A stretch of DNA of 64,000 nt from Elusimicrobiota bacterium. GTDB lineage: Bacteria; Elusimicrobiota; Elusimicrobia; UBA1565; UBA9628. Of the stretch, positions 34,805-45,039 are shown one piece after another (position 1 is the first letter of the stretch; each line of letters begins with the position of its first letter). The notes under the pieces were generated by a model. It was not told the DNA's origin, made no database searches, and was given only the letters and a program-made list of their open reading frames with translations. A program made the translations under genes and the position numbers. The stretch covers positions 1 through 64,000 of the forward strand of contig JACRDT010000025.1 in assembly GCA_016212795.1 (NCBI GenBank), written 5' to 3'.

Positions 34805-34973
34805 GTCACTCGCCCCCCCCACGGGGGGGCGAGTAGCGGGGGGGCCGATGCCGCAATCACTCCCCCCCCACGGGGGGGCGAGTAGCGGGGGGGGCCGATG
34901 CCGCAGTCACTCGCCCCCCCCCCCCCCCCCCCACGAGGGGGCGAGTAGCGGGGGGGGCCGATGCCGTTTCATC
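34805..34973 (+). repeat. Three tandem CG-hairpin repeats (family C)
   Basis: Three head-to-tail copies of CACTCGCCCC-n-GGGGCGAGTAGCGG followed by GGCCGATGCCG. The last copy ends with GATGCCGTTTCATC. The third copy contains 19 consecutive C (34914-34932). The array fills the space between the deacetylase promoter and the histidine kinase gene. Nothing else is recognisable in this 285-base gap apart from the promoter elements. Confidence 0.8.
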
Positions 34974-35031
34974 ATGATACCCTCCGCATGGGGGCGAGCA
35001 GCCACTCTCGCGGACTCCCAAGGCCGCAGAA

Positions 35032-35040
35032 TGGTACAAT
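35032..35040 (+). promoter_or_regulatory. Extended -10 promoter of the sensor kinase gene
   Basis: TGGTACAAT, ending 7 bases before the ATG at 35048, so the transcript is expected to start at or very near the start codon. Confidence 0.5.
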
Positions 35041-35047
35041 CTGTCCG

Positions 35048-36643
35048 ATGGCGGACGCCAAAGAGACGGTCGCCGGCACGCTGAACATCCTGGTCGCGGA
35101 CGACGACCTCGCCATCCGCGAGCGGCTCAGGCGCTCCCTGGTCTCCAAAGGCCACGAGGTGAGCACGGCCGAGGACGGTGAGGCGGCCCTGGCCCTAGCC
35201 AAGGCCTCCAAGTTCCACTTGGCCATCATCGACCTGATCATGCCCAAGAAGGGCGGCATCGAGACCCTGGAGGCGCTCAAGGACCTCGACCCCGGCATCG
35301 AGGTCGTCATCGTCACGGGCTTCGCGTCGCAGACCTCCGCGATCGAGGCGATCCAGCGGGGGGCCTACGCCTACCTCATCAAGCCCTTCGACCTCCTGGA
35401 GCTCGAGGCTTTGCTGCCCAGCGTCTACGAGAAGGTGGGGCTCAAAGCCCTCGTGGGCCTGCTGGAGGCCACGCGCTCGGTCTTCGCCGACGTGCATCTC
35501 GACGACCTCCTCCTGGATCTCATGGTCCTGGCGTGCAAGATCCTGTCCGCCGACGAGGCCACCCTCATCCTGCGCACCGACGACGGCAAGCTGCGCCTGG
35601 CGGCCTCGAGCAGCCCGACCATCCAGAACCTCAAGGGCTCGGAAGTCAACCTCGAGACCAGCGTGGCCGGCCGGGTGGCTCGCTGGAAGACGGGCGTCTC
35701 CATCGAGGGGCCGCTCCATTCCGACCCCAGGTTCGCGGACCTGCCCAGCCACAGCAGCGTCCGGCACGCGCTGGTCTACCCCATCATCCTCAAGGACGAC
35801 CTGGAAGGCATCCTCTGCGCCAACCGCAAGGAGAACAGAGACCGCTTCCAGCCGCAGGACCTGCGCCACGCCGCGGTCTTCTGCTCCCACGTGGCCCAGG
35901 CCATCGAGAACGCCAAGCTCTACGAGAAGCTCCAGGAGGCCCGCAACGAGGCCTTGAAAGCCAACCAGCTCAAGGACGAGTTCCTCTACATCACGACGCA
36001 CGACCTGAAGGTGCCGCTGAGCATCATCCAGGGCTACACCGAGCGGGTCCTCAAGGCCGAGGACAACGCGCCCCTGCGCCGGGAGCTCGGCCAACGGATC
36101 CTGCACAACATCGACGGCATGCTCTCGCTCATCAGGCAGATCCTGCGCAAGGGGCAGCTCGAGTCGGGGCAGTTCAAGCTGGAACGCAAGCCCACCGCGA
36201 TCACGGCCCTGGTGGACGACTGCCTGCGCGACTTCGAGGTCCTGGCGGAGCGCAAATCCCTCACCATCGCCAAAGACGACCGGCTGCCCCCGGACCACCG
36301 GGGCAACATCGACCCCGAGGCGTTCACCGAGATCCTGGAGAACCTCCTCGGCAACGCCGTCAAGTACTGCGGGGCCGGAGACTCGATCACGGTGAGCCTC
36401 GACCACCGCAACGGGCACCTGATCCTCCAGGTCGCCGACACCGGGCCCGGCATCACCGAGGCCGACCAGCAGAACATCTTCCAGCGCTTCCAGCGCGGCA
36501 GCGGCGCCAAGGCCGAAGGCAGCGGCTACGGCCTGGCCATCGTGAAGACCCTCTCCGAGATCCACGGCGGCGGCGTTTCGGTCGCCAGCGCCCCCGACCA
36601 GGGCAAGGGCTCGGTCTTCACGGTCCGCCTGGCGCAAGACTAG
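35048..36643 (+). CDS. Receiver-GAF-histidine kinase hybrid
   Basis: A 531-residue signalling protein with no membrane segment. Order: CheY-like receiver (about 12-130, phospho-acceptor Asp62 in IIDLIMPKKGG, conserved Lys in YLIKPFD), GAF domain (about 150-300), coiled linker, HisKA with His318 in ITTHDLKVPLSIIQGY, and HATPase with LENLLGNAVKY, DTGPGI and GSGYGLAIVK. An N-terminal receiver on a cytosolic kinase suggests it takes input by phosphorelay from another kinase. No cognate regulator is adjacent. Its end overlaps the convergent small gene by about 26 bases. Confidence 0.92.
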   Translation: MADAKETVAGTLNILVADDDLAIRERLRRSLVSKGHEVSTAEDGEAALALAKASKFHLAIIDLIMPKKGGIETLEALKDLDPGIEVVIVTGFASQTSAIEAIQRGAYAYLIKPFDLLELEALLPSVYEKVGLKALVGLLEATRSVFADVHLDDLLLDLMVLACKILSADEATLILRTDDGKLRLAASSSPTIQNLKGSEVNLETSVAGRVARWKTGVSIEGPLHSDPRFADLPSHSSVRHALVYPIILKDDLEGILCANRKENRDRFQPQDLRHAAVFCSHVAQAIENAKLYEKLQEARNEALKANQLKDEFLYITTHDLKVPLSIIQGYTERVLKAEDNAPLRRELGQRILHNIDGMLSLIRQILRKGQLESGQFKLERKPTAITALVDDCLRDFEVLAERKSLTIAKDDRLPPDHRGNIDPEAFTEILENLLGNAVKYCGAGDSITVSLDHRNGHLILQVADTGPGITEADQQNIFQRFQRGSGAKAEGSGYGLAIVKTLSEIHGGGVSVASAPDQGKGSVFTVRLAQD

Positions 36644-37028
36644 CCGAAGATCCGGGGCAGGCGGCGTCGAGCTTCTTGAGCATCCAGACGATCTCGTCCA
36701 CGACCTTCCTGGGCTTGCCGGCCATGACGTTGAAGCTGCCCAAGGGCTCGAGGTGGGCCGGCGAGATGATGGCGACGTAGTAGGAGCGCCCGGCTCCCGC
36801 CGCCGCGATGGGGCCGGGGAGGCGCTTGGCCTCGAGGCGCAGCGCCGGGAAGCGGTCCCCCAGCAGCTCGGGCAGGTGGGGATGCGCCTCCATGGCGGCC
36901 AGGACCTCGCGGATCGACGCCGTCACCCGGGGGTCGCCGGGATCCTCGACGACAAGCAGGACCGGCCGGCCCCGGCGGGCCAACTCGCGCATCACCGCGG
37001 GGCTGTAGCCCAGCCAGGGGATCGCCAT
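36618..37028 (-). CDS. Small hypothetical protein, possibly thioredoxin-fold without CxxC
   Basis: A 136-residue soluble protein. The start IPWLGYSPAVMRELARRGRP followed by the strand VLLVVEDPGDP resembles the beginning of thioredoxin-like domains, where a CxxC would follow. Here the position holds Pro-Gly-Asp-Pro, so redox activity is unlikely. The later AIISPAHLEPLG matches a cis-Pro-like region only loosely. It lies 25 bases upstream of nothing recognisable in its own direction, and its 3' end overlaps the kinase gene on the other strand. Family assignment is weak. Confidence 0.5.
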   Translation of the reverse strand: MAIPWLGYSPAVMRELARRGRPVLLVVEDPGDPRVTASIREVLAAMEAHPHLPELLGDRFPALRLEAKRLPGPIAAAGAGRSYYVAIISPAHLEPLGSFNVMAGKPRKVVDEIVWMLKKLDAACPGSSASLAPGGP

Positions 37029-37053
37029 CGGAAGGCCGCCTCCCGCGGCGAGG

Positions 37054-38004
37054 TCAGCCGATCTTCTCCAGCGCCGCCGCCGTCTCGGCCGCCGTCGGGA
37101 AGCGCTTCTCGCGGTCCGGCTGGAGGCACCCGCCCACGAAGGCGTCGACGGCCTCGGCCAGCCCGGGCAGGGCCTTGGAGGGCGCGCCGTAGACCATGCG
37201 CTCCTTCTGGGCGAGATAGTCCGGGCCGGTGAACGGGAGGGTCCCCACGACCATCTCGTAGAACGTGACGCCGAAGGCGAAGAGGTCCGCCCGGCCGTCG
37301 GCCTTGCCCAGGTGCTGCTCCGGGGCCATGAACGGCAGCGTGCCGGAAGTGTCCTGGGTGTTGGTCACGCTCATCATGGTGTCCAAGACGACGCGCGCGA
37401 TGCCGAAGTCGAGGACCTTGACGTGGTCCTCCGGGCCGATCATGAGGTTGGCGGGCTTGAGGTCCCGGTGAGCCACCTTGCGCTCGTGCGCGTACTTGAG
37501 CGCGGAGCAGACCTGGAGCCCGATCTTCTTGGCGCGGGCCAGCGGCAGGGGGCCCTGCCCGATGATGTCCTTGAGGCTGCGGCCCTCGAGGAACTCGAAG
37601 ACCAGATAGGTCGCGTCGGGGTCGTCGAGCCCGTCCTCCTTGCCGGCAAGGACCGCGTAGATGTCGACGATGTTGTGGTGGTGGAGCTTGGCCACGGTCC
37701 TGGCCTCTTCGACGAACTTGCGGCGCAGCGACGGGTCGATCTGGAGCTCGGAGCGCATCTTCTTGATCGCGACCGTCTTGTCGAGCTTCTTGTCGAGGGC
37801 CTCGTACACGACCCCCATGCCGCCCGCGCCCAGGCGCCGGACCTGGAGGTACCGCCCGGCGACGAGCGACGAATCGTCCCCGGCAACGGTATCCTTGTCC
37901 TGCCGGGAAGGCCCGCCGGCGAGGGTCTGCCCGCACTGGTCGCAGAAACGCAGCCTGGGCACCTCGTTGCCGCACCCGGTGCAGACCGTCGTCTCAGCGC
38001 TCAT
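37054..38004 (-). CDS. Ser/Thr protein kinase with N-terminal zinc ribbon
   Basis: A 316-residue Hanks-type kinase. Residues 1-30 form a zinc ribbon (CTGCGNEV then FCDQCG). The kinase domain (about 50-315) is complete: GAGGMGVVYEA glycine loop, AIKKM lysine, HRDLKPANLMI, DFGIAR, and APEQHLGKADGRADLFAFG. There is no membrane helix or PASTA domain, so it is cytosolic. The same type of zinc-ribbon head occurs on the formylglycine-generating-enzyme-like protein encoded 135 bases upstream, which suggests a shared regulatory module. GGAGGGGAGCC precedes the ATG. Confidence 0.92.
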   Translation of the reverse strand: MSAETTVCTGCGNEVPRLRFCDQCGQTLAGGPSRQDKDTVAGDDSSLVAGRYLQVRRLGAGGMGVVYEALDKKLDKTVAIKKMRSELQIDPSLRRKFVEEARTVAKLHHHNIVDIYAVLAGKEDGLDDPDATYLVFEFLEGRSLKDIIGQGPLPLARAKKIGLQVCSALKYAHERKVAHRDLKPANLMIGPEDHVKVLDFGIARVVLDTMMSVTNTQDTSGTLPFMAPEQHLGKADGRADLFAFGVTFYEMVVGTLPFTGPDYLAQKERMVYGAPSKALPGLAEAVDAFVGGCLQPDREKRFPTAAETAAALEKIG

Positions 38005-38139
38005 GGCTCCCCTCCTGTCGTCGCGGCCCGCCCGCGCCGTCCCCTGGCGCGGCGGCCGGGATAATCATACATCTTTGCGGCCGCGGGCGCGGTCGAGGCC
38101 TGCGGCCGAGCGCCCGGGAAAGGCGTTGGCGGCCGCGGG

Positions 38140-39597
38140 TCAGAGGTCCTTGGCGGGACGCAGGCCCACGGCCGCCGAGCGGATCGAAGGCTCGAGCTCT
38201 TGGCGGTTCGCGACCCTCGCGAAGGGCGCGCCGAAGAACCACGCGCCGCCCCGCAGGATGCGCTGGGCGACGCCGGCGACCTCCCACGCGCCTCCATCCT
38301 TGGGCGCTCCCTCGTAGGTCTCATGGGACAAGTCCTGCACCCATTCCGACACGTTGCCCGCCAGGTCGCAGAGCCCCTGCTCGGAGACGTCCGCGGCCCT
38401 CGAGCATACGGGCCAGGCCCCGTCGCGGCCGCACCCGTTGCCGCCCTCGGCGATGACCGCCCGCTCGCAGGTCGCCGCCTCCTCGCCCCAGGGAAACGAC
38501 CGGGGCTTGCCGGCGCCGCGGGCCGCGTACTCCCACTCGGCCTCGCTCGGCAGCCGTCCCCCGACCCATTCCGAGAACGCCTTGGCCTGGCTCCAGTCGA
38601 GGCAGTTGACAGGATACCTCTCCCGGCCCGTCTTCCCCCAGTTGCACGACCCCCCGTCGTCAGGCGGCGTGCAGGCCCCGGCGTCCACGCAGGCCTTGTA
38701 CTGCGCCACGATCACCTCGGTCTTGGCGATCTGGAAAGAGCGCACCCTCACGCGATGGACGGGCCTCGCCCTGTAGACATCCTTGGCGCCCATCTGGAAT
38801 TCCCCTCCCGGGATCGTCACCCAGCGCATGCCGGCACGGCCCGCGCCGCCTTTCGACGGGAGCGCCGAAGAAGACGAGGAAGCCGGCGTGGTGGACGGGG
38901 CCGTGCCGGCGACTCGTTCCCCAGGGCTTAGGAGCGTCTTGCCGAAATACAGCACCCCGGAAGCGAGCAGGAAGAAGACGGTCCGGACCAGGACCGTGGT
39001 GATGAACTGGAAGCATCCGCCGTGCTCCGCCTCGGGCTGAGGCGCGGACTCGCTCCGAATGCCCGGAGGAATCTCGTCCCGACTCCGATGGACGCCGCGG
39101 GCCGAGCCCGGGCGCATCTCTCCCGGCTTCCCAGGGGCGTCCGGGGGAGTGATGGAGCGGCTCTCCCCGGGTTTCGGAGGGTCCTCCGGCGGAGCGGGAA
39201 CGCCCGGGTCCTTCGGCGGCGCCTTGATGGACCAGGCTTGGAATTGCTCGGTGACCTTGCGGGTCTCTTGGACCAGCCCGCCCGCGGTCGGGGGCGGGAC
39301 GCGCGCTTCGGGCGGCCTCGGCCGGGGCGGCTCAGGCTTGGGCTTCTCCGGCCGGTGAGGCTCAGGCCGGGGCTTCTCCGGCGGGGGCGGCCAAACGCCT
39401 CCCGGCAGGCGGCGGAACTTGATCAGGTTGTCGGAGCCGCAATGGCCGCAGAACTTGGCTTGCGCCCGGTTCTCCTGGCCGCATTTCGAATCGAGGCACG
39501 TGCCGGCCGCCACGGGTTTGCCGCACCGCCAGCAGATGAGGGCTCCCACATCGATGCCTTTCTGCTTGCACCAGGGGCAATCGAAGGAATCCGCCAT
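38140..39597 (-). CDS. Zinc-ribbon membrane protein with formylglycine-generating-enzyme-like domain
   Basis: A 485-residue protein. Two N-terminal zinc ribbons (CPWCKQKG..CWRCG, and CGQENRAQAKFCGHCG) are followed by a Pro/Lys/Arg-rich spacer (70-185), one membrane helix (about 197-222, TVLVRTVFFLLASGVLYFG) and a C-terminal FGE-sulfatase domain. The last shows MRWVTIPGGEFQMGAKD, RLPSEAEWEYAARG, DLAGNVSEWVQD and ILRGGAWF. In this family many members are not sulfatase activators, and the active-site Cys pair cannot be assigned by eye. The ribbons would be cytosolic and the FGE domain extracytoplasmic. It is flanked by the kinase and a degenerate E2, all on one strand. Confidence 0.85.
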   Translation of the reverse strand: MADSFDCPWCKQKGIDVGALICWRCGKPVAAGTCLDSKCGQENRAQAKFCGHCGSDNLIKFRRLPGGVWPPPPEKPRPEPHRPEKPKPEPPRPRPPEARVPPPTAGGLVQETRKVTEQFQAWSIKAPPKDPGVPAPPEDPPKPGESRSITPPDAPGKPGEMRPGSARGVHRSRDEIPPGIRSESAPQPEAEHGGCFQFITTVLVRTVFFLLASGVLYFGKTLLSPGERVAGTAPSTTPASSSSSALPSKGGAGRAGMRWVTIPGGEFQMGAKDVYRARPVHRVRVRSFQIAKTEVIVAQYKACVDAGACTPPDDGGSCNWGKTGRERYPVNCLDWSQAKAFSEWVGGRLPSEAEWEYAARGAGKPRSFPWGEEAATCERAVIAEGGNGCGRDGAWPVCSRAADVSEQGLCDLAGNVSEWVQDLSHETYEGAPKDGGAWEVAGVAQRILRGGAWFFGAPFARVANRQELEPSIRSAAVGLRPAKDL

Positions 39598-39619
39598 GTC
39601 AGGGTCTTGACGGCCCGCG

Positions 39620-40771
39620 TCAGGCCAGGCTCCGAGGAGATTCGAGGTGGCTGACCAGGTCGTTGAGGAACGCCACCGCGTCGCTCGGGTCGTGGGCGCG
39701 CTGGTCGTAGCTCAAGCCCAGCGACATCCTCCAGCGGACCTGGATGCTCGTCCCGATCACGACCGCCCGTTCCTGGATCCTGGTCACGCCCAGAGAGGCC
39801 GTCTCGGGCTGGCGGACGACCGGGAGATAGAGGCGGGAGGCGGCGGAGGTCACGAAGGTCACCGTGAAGGTCGCGCCGCGCAGCTCCGAGTCGCCGATGC
39901 AGTTGTCGCGCACCCTGGCCGGCAGCGCGCCGAGCTCGCACGCCAACGTCCAGAGGTCCTTCCTCTGGACATCGCGGATCACCGGGACGACGAGGCCCTG
40001 CCCCGCGGCCAAGGCGATGCCGACGTCGCAGGAGCCCTTCCAGACGAGGCCGTCCCCGCCGTCGAACATGTGGGAGTTGAAATCGGGAAACTCGCGCAGC
40101 GTCCTGGCCAGGCCGCGCAGCACGAAGGCCGACTCGCCCAGCTCGCAGCCCTTCTTGGGCACTTCGACCTGCAGCTCCCTGATCAGGCCGCGCATGGCCG
40201 TCACGTCCGCCTCGCAGAGGCTGTAGGCGTGGGGAGTGTTGATCCAACTGCGGGTCAACGCGTTGGCGGCGAGCTTCCTGGCCTGCGCGAACGGCATCCT
40301 GCGGTCCTGCGGCAGAACGCCCGCCGCGTCGGGGAGCGAGTGCCCTCCCCCGGATTTCGTGCCCGTCGACGAGGTGACGGCGGTCGAGCCGCCGGCCGGC
40401 TCCATCGGGGAATTCGGCGCGACGCCCGGGGATTCGCTCCCGGGAGTCCCGGGCTGCGCCTGGGCCGCAGGGGCGGTGACGTCCGCGGCCTTCTCCTTGC
40501 CGGGGGCCGCGGCGCCGGCGGCGTCCCCGTCGGAGCCCTCGCCTGTCTTGACGAGCGCCAGGATCTGGCTGGGGCGCACCTGGTCGCCGATCCTGGCGAC
40601 TTGCTTGCGCAAGATCCCGCCTTGCGGGCACGGGATCTTGATCTCGTTGCTGCCCGCGAGCACCTTGCAGACGAGCTGGCCCGCCGCGATGGTCTCCCCC
40701 TCGCGGACCTCCCAGTTGACCATCTCCACCACGGCAGAGCCCGTCTCCGGCAGCCTGAACTCGTATTGCAT
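39620..40771 (-). CDS. Degenerate E2-like protein lacking lipoyl Lys and catalytic His
   Basis: A 383-residue protein with the E2 layout: lipoyl-like domain (1-78), Ala/Pro/Ser-rich linker (80-150), and an acyltransferase-like domain (155-383). In the lipoyl turn, where E2 has DKA, this protein has GSNE (Ser41 at the lipoyl-Lys position). At the C-terminus the DHRxxDG motif reads YDQRAHDPSDA, so the catalytic His is Gln357. Both defining residues are missing, while fold-type residues are kept. A scaffold, sensor or decoy role is possible. No E1 or E3 gene is adjacent. TGATATCAT (40799-40807) and GGAGGAGACC precede the ATG. Codon use is normal, so it is not an obvious pseudogene. Confidence 0.75.
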   Translation of the reverse strand: MQYEFRLPETGSAVVEMVNWEVREGETIAAGQLVCKVLAGSNEIKIPCPQGGILRKQVARIGDQVRPSQILALVKTGEGSDGDAAGAAAPGKEKAADVTAPAAQAQPGTPGSESPGVAPNSPMEPAGGSTAVTSSTGTKSGGGHSLPDAAGVLPQDRRMPFAQARKLAANALTRSWINTPHAYSLCEADVTAMRGLIRELQVEVPKKGCELGESAFVLRGLARTLREFPDFNSHMFDGGDGLVWKGSCDVGIALAAGQGLVVPVIRDVQRKDLWTLACELGALPARVRDNCIGDSELRGATFTVTFVTSAASRLYLPVVRQPETASLGVTRIQERAVVIGTSIQVRWRMSLGLSYDQRAHDPSDAVAFLNDLVSHLESPRSLA

Positions 40772-40798
40772 GGTCTCCTCCGAGCGATTCCCGCCCGT

Positions 40799-40807
40799 AT
40801 GATATCA
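40799..40807 (-). promoter_or_regulatory. Extended -10 promoter of the E2-like / FGE / kinase genes
   Basis: TGATATCAT on the minus strand, 27 bases before the ATG at 40771, leaving space for the GGAGGAGACC ribosome-binding site. Confidence 0.45.
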
Positions 40808-40848
40808 AACAAAATCGGCTGGAACACGGGTCAGAACACGGGTCCGAA

Positions 40849-40877
40849 TTGCCCCCCGAGGCCAACAGTGATATACT
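40849..40877 (+). promoter_or_regulatory. Promoter of the alr-nadA-nadE operon
   Basis: TTGCCC, 17-base spacer, TATACT, with TG one base before the -10 box. The ATG at 40885 follows 7 bases later, which predicts a leaderless mRNA. Confidence 0.65.
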
Positions 40878-40884
40878 CGCTCGT

Positions 40885-41930
40885 ATGCTCAAGTGGGTCG
40901 AGATCGACCTGGCCGCGGTCGACGCCAACATCCGCTGGACCCTGCGCCGGCTCGACCAGGGCGTGCGCCTCATGGCCGTGGTCAAGGCCGACGGCTACGG
41001 CCACGGGGCCGCCCAGGTCGCCCGACGGGCCGCGGCCCGCGGCGCGGCCGCCCTGGGGGTCCTCACCGTCGAAGAAGGCCGGTCCCTGCGCCAAACCGGC
41101 ATCCGCCTGCCCACGCACCTCCTCGCCCCGGTGCTGCCGGAGCAGGCGAGCGCCGCGGTCAAGCTCAAGCTCGTCCCGACCGTCGACACCCTCAAGGCCG
41201 CCTCCGCCTTCGACGCCTGCGCGCCCAAGGGCTTCCCGGTGCACCTGGACCTGGATTTCGGGCTGGGGCGCTGGGGCATCCCGCCCAGGGAGCTGCGGGG
41301 ATTCCTGGCGGGGATGGCCCGCCTGAGGAAGCTCAAGCTCGCCGGCCTCTCCGCCCACATCGACTACGTGGCCGGCAAAAACGCCGTGGAGGCCGAGGAG
41401 AAGCTCCGCGCCTTCGGTGCCATCGCCCGCGACCTCAAGCGCCGCTTCCCGGGCGTCGTCTGCCACGCCGCCAACAGCTCCGTGGTCATGGATTTCCCCC
41501 AATGGCAGCTGGACATGGTCCGCGTCGGGAACCTCCTGTACGGCATCGACCCCTCGGCGCGCAAGACCGCCCCCCTCAAGAACCCCTGGCGCTTCCACGC
41601 CCGCATCATCGCCCTGCGCCCGATCGCCAAGGGGAGCTCGATCGGCTACGCCAGCGAGTACGTGGCCCCGCGCAGGATGCTCGTGGCCACGGTCCCGGTC
41701 GGCTATTCGGACGGGCTCACGATGGTGCCGGAGAAGCGGGACATCAGCCTGGGCTCGGGGTACCAGTATTGGGGGATGCTTCGCGGCCGCAAGGCCCCCT
41801 TCATCGGCCGCGCCGCCATCGCGCATACCCTGCTCGACGCCAGCGGGTGCCCCGGCGCGCGCCTGGGCGACGAAGTGCTCCTGCCCGTCCGGCGGACCGC
41901 CGCCAGCCATCACCTGCCGAGGATCTACTC

Positions 41931-41934
<4 letters not shown>
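40885..41934 (+). CDS. alr: Alanine racemase-family PLP enzyme
   Basis: A 349-residue fold-type III PLP enzyme. The PLP lysine is Lys34 in VVKADGYGHG, and the C-terminal domain carries the Tyr of VGYSDG. It interconverts L- and D-alanine for peptidoglycan. D-Ala-D-Ala ligase and PBP1A are also encoded in the window. The usual CMDQ motif of the C-terminal domain is replaced by AIAH (GRAAIAHTLLDASG), so the substrate might differ from alanine. The ATG at 40885 sits 7 bases after the -10 box. Its stop overlaps the nadA start (ATGA). Confidence 0.85.
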
Positions 41935-42983
<1,049 letters not shown>

Positions 42984-42993
42984 GGGAGACTTC

Positions 42994-44967
42994 ATGAAAA
43001 TGATCCGGCTCGGCGCCGCGTCGCTCAACCAGACCCCCCTCGACTGGGACGGGAACACGGCGAGGATCGTCTCGGCCATCGGCCTCGCCAAGGGCGGCGG
43101 CGTCTCGGTCCTGTGCCTGCCCGAGCTCTGCGTCACCGGCTACGGGTGCGAGGACACCTTCCACGCCGAGTTCGTGCACGAGGCCGCATGGCTCCAGCTG
43201 GGCAGGATCCTGCCCCACACGAAGGGCATCATCGTCGGGCTGGGCCTGCCCGTCTTCCACGACGGCGCGGTCTTCGACGCGGCGGCCCTCCTGTGCGACG
43301 GGGCCCTCCTGGGCCTGGCGGCCAAGAGGTTCCTGGCCGGCGACGGCATCCACTACGAGCCCCGCTGGTTCAAGCCCTGGTCCGTCGGCGCGAGCGACAC
43401 CCTGGAGCGGGCGGGGGAGAAGGTCCCGTTCGGCGACCTCTACTTCCAATGCGGCGGGGTGGGGATAGGCTTTGAGATCTGCGAGGAGGCCTGGGTGTCG
43501 AACCGGCCCGGCGCGGCCCTGGCCCGCAAGGGCGCCGACATCATCCTCAACCCCAGCGCAAGCCCCTTCGCCTTCGGCAAGATCGAGACTCGCCGCCGGT
43601 TCGTGACGGAGGGGTCCCGGGCCTTCGGCGTGGCCTACGGCTACGCCAACCTGCTCGGCAACGAGGCGGGACGCGTCATCTACGACGGCACCTGCCTCAT
43701 CGCCTCCGAGGGGCGGCTGCTGGCCAGCGCGCCGCGGTTCTCCTTCCAGGACTGCGCGGTCACGTGGGCCGACGTGGACGTCTCCCTCAACCGCATGAAC
43801 CGCGCGCGCTGCGCGAGCTTCTCGCCCCAGCCGGCGTCGACGGAGCAAGGCTGCGTCTCCAGGCCCTTCTCCTTCCCGGAGCGCCGGGCCTCCCCCGAGG
43901 CCTCCCCGGCGCCGCCGGCGTGGGAGTCGGGGGCTTCGGTCAAGGAGGAGGAGTTCACCAGGGCCGTGTCCCTGGGGCTCTTCGACTACCTGAGGAAGAG
44001 CGCCTCCCAGGGGTTCGTCGTCTCCCTGAGCGGCGGGGCCGACTCCTCGGCCGTCACCTGCCTGTCGGCGCTGGCCCTGAAGATGTCCCTGGCCGACCTC
44101 GGGCCCGAGAAGCTGGCCGCCAAGCTCCCCCACATCGCCGGCCTCGACGCGGCCAACGACGCCCGAGGGCTCGTCGGGAAGCTCCTCAGCTGCGTCTACC
44201 AGGCCACCGAGAACAGCTCCGACGCGAGCCGGGCGGCCGCCCGGGCGGTCGCCAAGTCCGTCGGGGCCGGCCTCATGGAGTGGGAGGTCGGCGGCATCGT
44301 CGCCTCCTACGTGGGCACGGTCGAGCGCGCCTTGGGCCGGACCCTGACGTGGGAGGCCGACGACATCAGCCTCCAGAACATCCAGGCCAGAGTCCGGGCT
44401 CCGGGCGCGTGGCTGCTGGCCAACCTGCGCCAAAGCCTGCTCCTGGCCACGAGCGACCGTTCAGAGGCCGCGGTCGGCTACGCCACCATGGACGGCGACA
44501 CCTGCGGGGGCCTGGCGCCCATCGCCGGCATCGACAAGACGTTCCTGATCGACTGGCTCAACTGGCTCGAGAAGAAAGGCCCCGAGGGCCTCAGCCCCAT
44601 CCCGGAGCTCCAAGCCGTCACATGCCAGCGGCCCACCCCCGAGCTCCGGCCCCCCTCGTCAGGCCAGGCCGCGGAGACAGACCTCATGCCCTACCCCGTC
44701 CTCGACGCCATGGAGCGGGCCTTCATCCGCGACAAGAGGTCCCCGGCCGAGGTGCTCCGCCAGGTGACGTCCCAGTTCCCCCGGCACGGGGAGGACGACC
44801 TCAAGGCGTGGGTCAGGCGGTTCTTCGCCCTGTGGTGCCGCAACCAATGGAAGCGGGAAAGGTACGCGCCCTCGTTCCACCTCGACGACGAGAACCTCGA
44901 CCCCAAAAGCTGGTGCCGCTTCCCCATCCTCTCGAGCGGGCTCAAGACCGAGATCGGCGGCCTGTAG
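42994..44967 (+). CDS. nadE: Glutamine-dependent NAD synthetase
   Basis: A 657-residue two-domain enzyme for the last step of NAD synthesis. The N-terminal nitrilase-like glutaminase has the Glu (Glu44, CLPELCVTGYGCED), Lys (AAKRFLAGDG) and Cys (GFEICEEAW) triad. The C-terminal synthetase has the PP-loop SLSGGADSSAVT and the late segments DDISLQNIQARVRA and YATMDGD. The length is typical for the bacterial glutamine-dependent form. It follows nadA by 10 bases. Confidence 0.93.
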   Translation: MKMIRLGAASLNQTPLDWDGNTARIVSAIGLAKGGGVSVLCLPELCVTGYGCEDTFHAEFVHEAAWLQLGRILPHTKGIIVGLGLPVFHDGAVFDAAALLCDGALLGLAAKRFLAGDGIHYEPRWFKPWSVGASDTLERAGEKVPFGDLYFQCGGVGIGFEICEEAWVSNRPGAALARKGADIILNPSASPFAFGKIETRRRFVTEGSRAFGVAYGYANLLGNEAGRVIYDGTCLIASEGRLLASAPRFSFQDCAVTWADVDVSLNRMNRARCASFSPQPASTEQGCVSRPFSFPERRASPEASPAPPAWESGASVKEEEFTRAVSLGLFDYLRKSASQGFVVSLSGGADSSAVTCLSALALKMSLADLGPEKLAAKLPHIAGLDAANDARGLVGKLLSCVYQATENSSDASRAAARAVAKSVGAGLMEWEVGGIVASYVGTVERALGRTLTWEADDISLQNIQARVRAPGAWLLANLRQSLLLATSDRSEAAVGYATMDGDTCGGLAPIAGIDKTFLIDWLNWLEKKGPEGLSPIPELQAVTCQRPTPELRPPSSGQAAETDLMPYPVLDAMERAFIRDKRSPAEVLRQVTSQFPRHGEDDLKAWVRRFFALWCRNQWKRERYAPSFHLDDENLDPKSWCRFPILSSGLKTEIGGL

Positions 44968-45039
44968 CCCGGATCAGCCGGCCGGCTCCGAAGCGCGACG
45001 GATGAGGGTCTTCGGGGCAAGGGCCCTCGCGATCCCTCC

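Noticed and set aside
34805..34973. CRISPR-like array
   Set aside because: Three tandem units without unique spacers. Each unit is a hairpin that also occurs singly across the window, and no cas gene is present.
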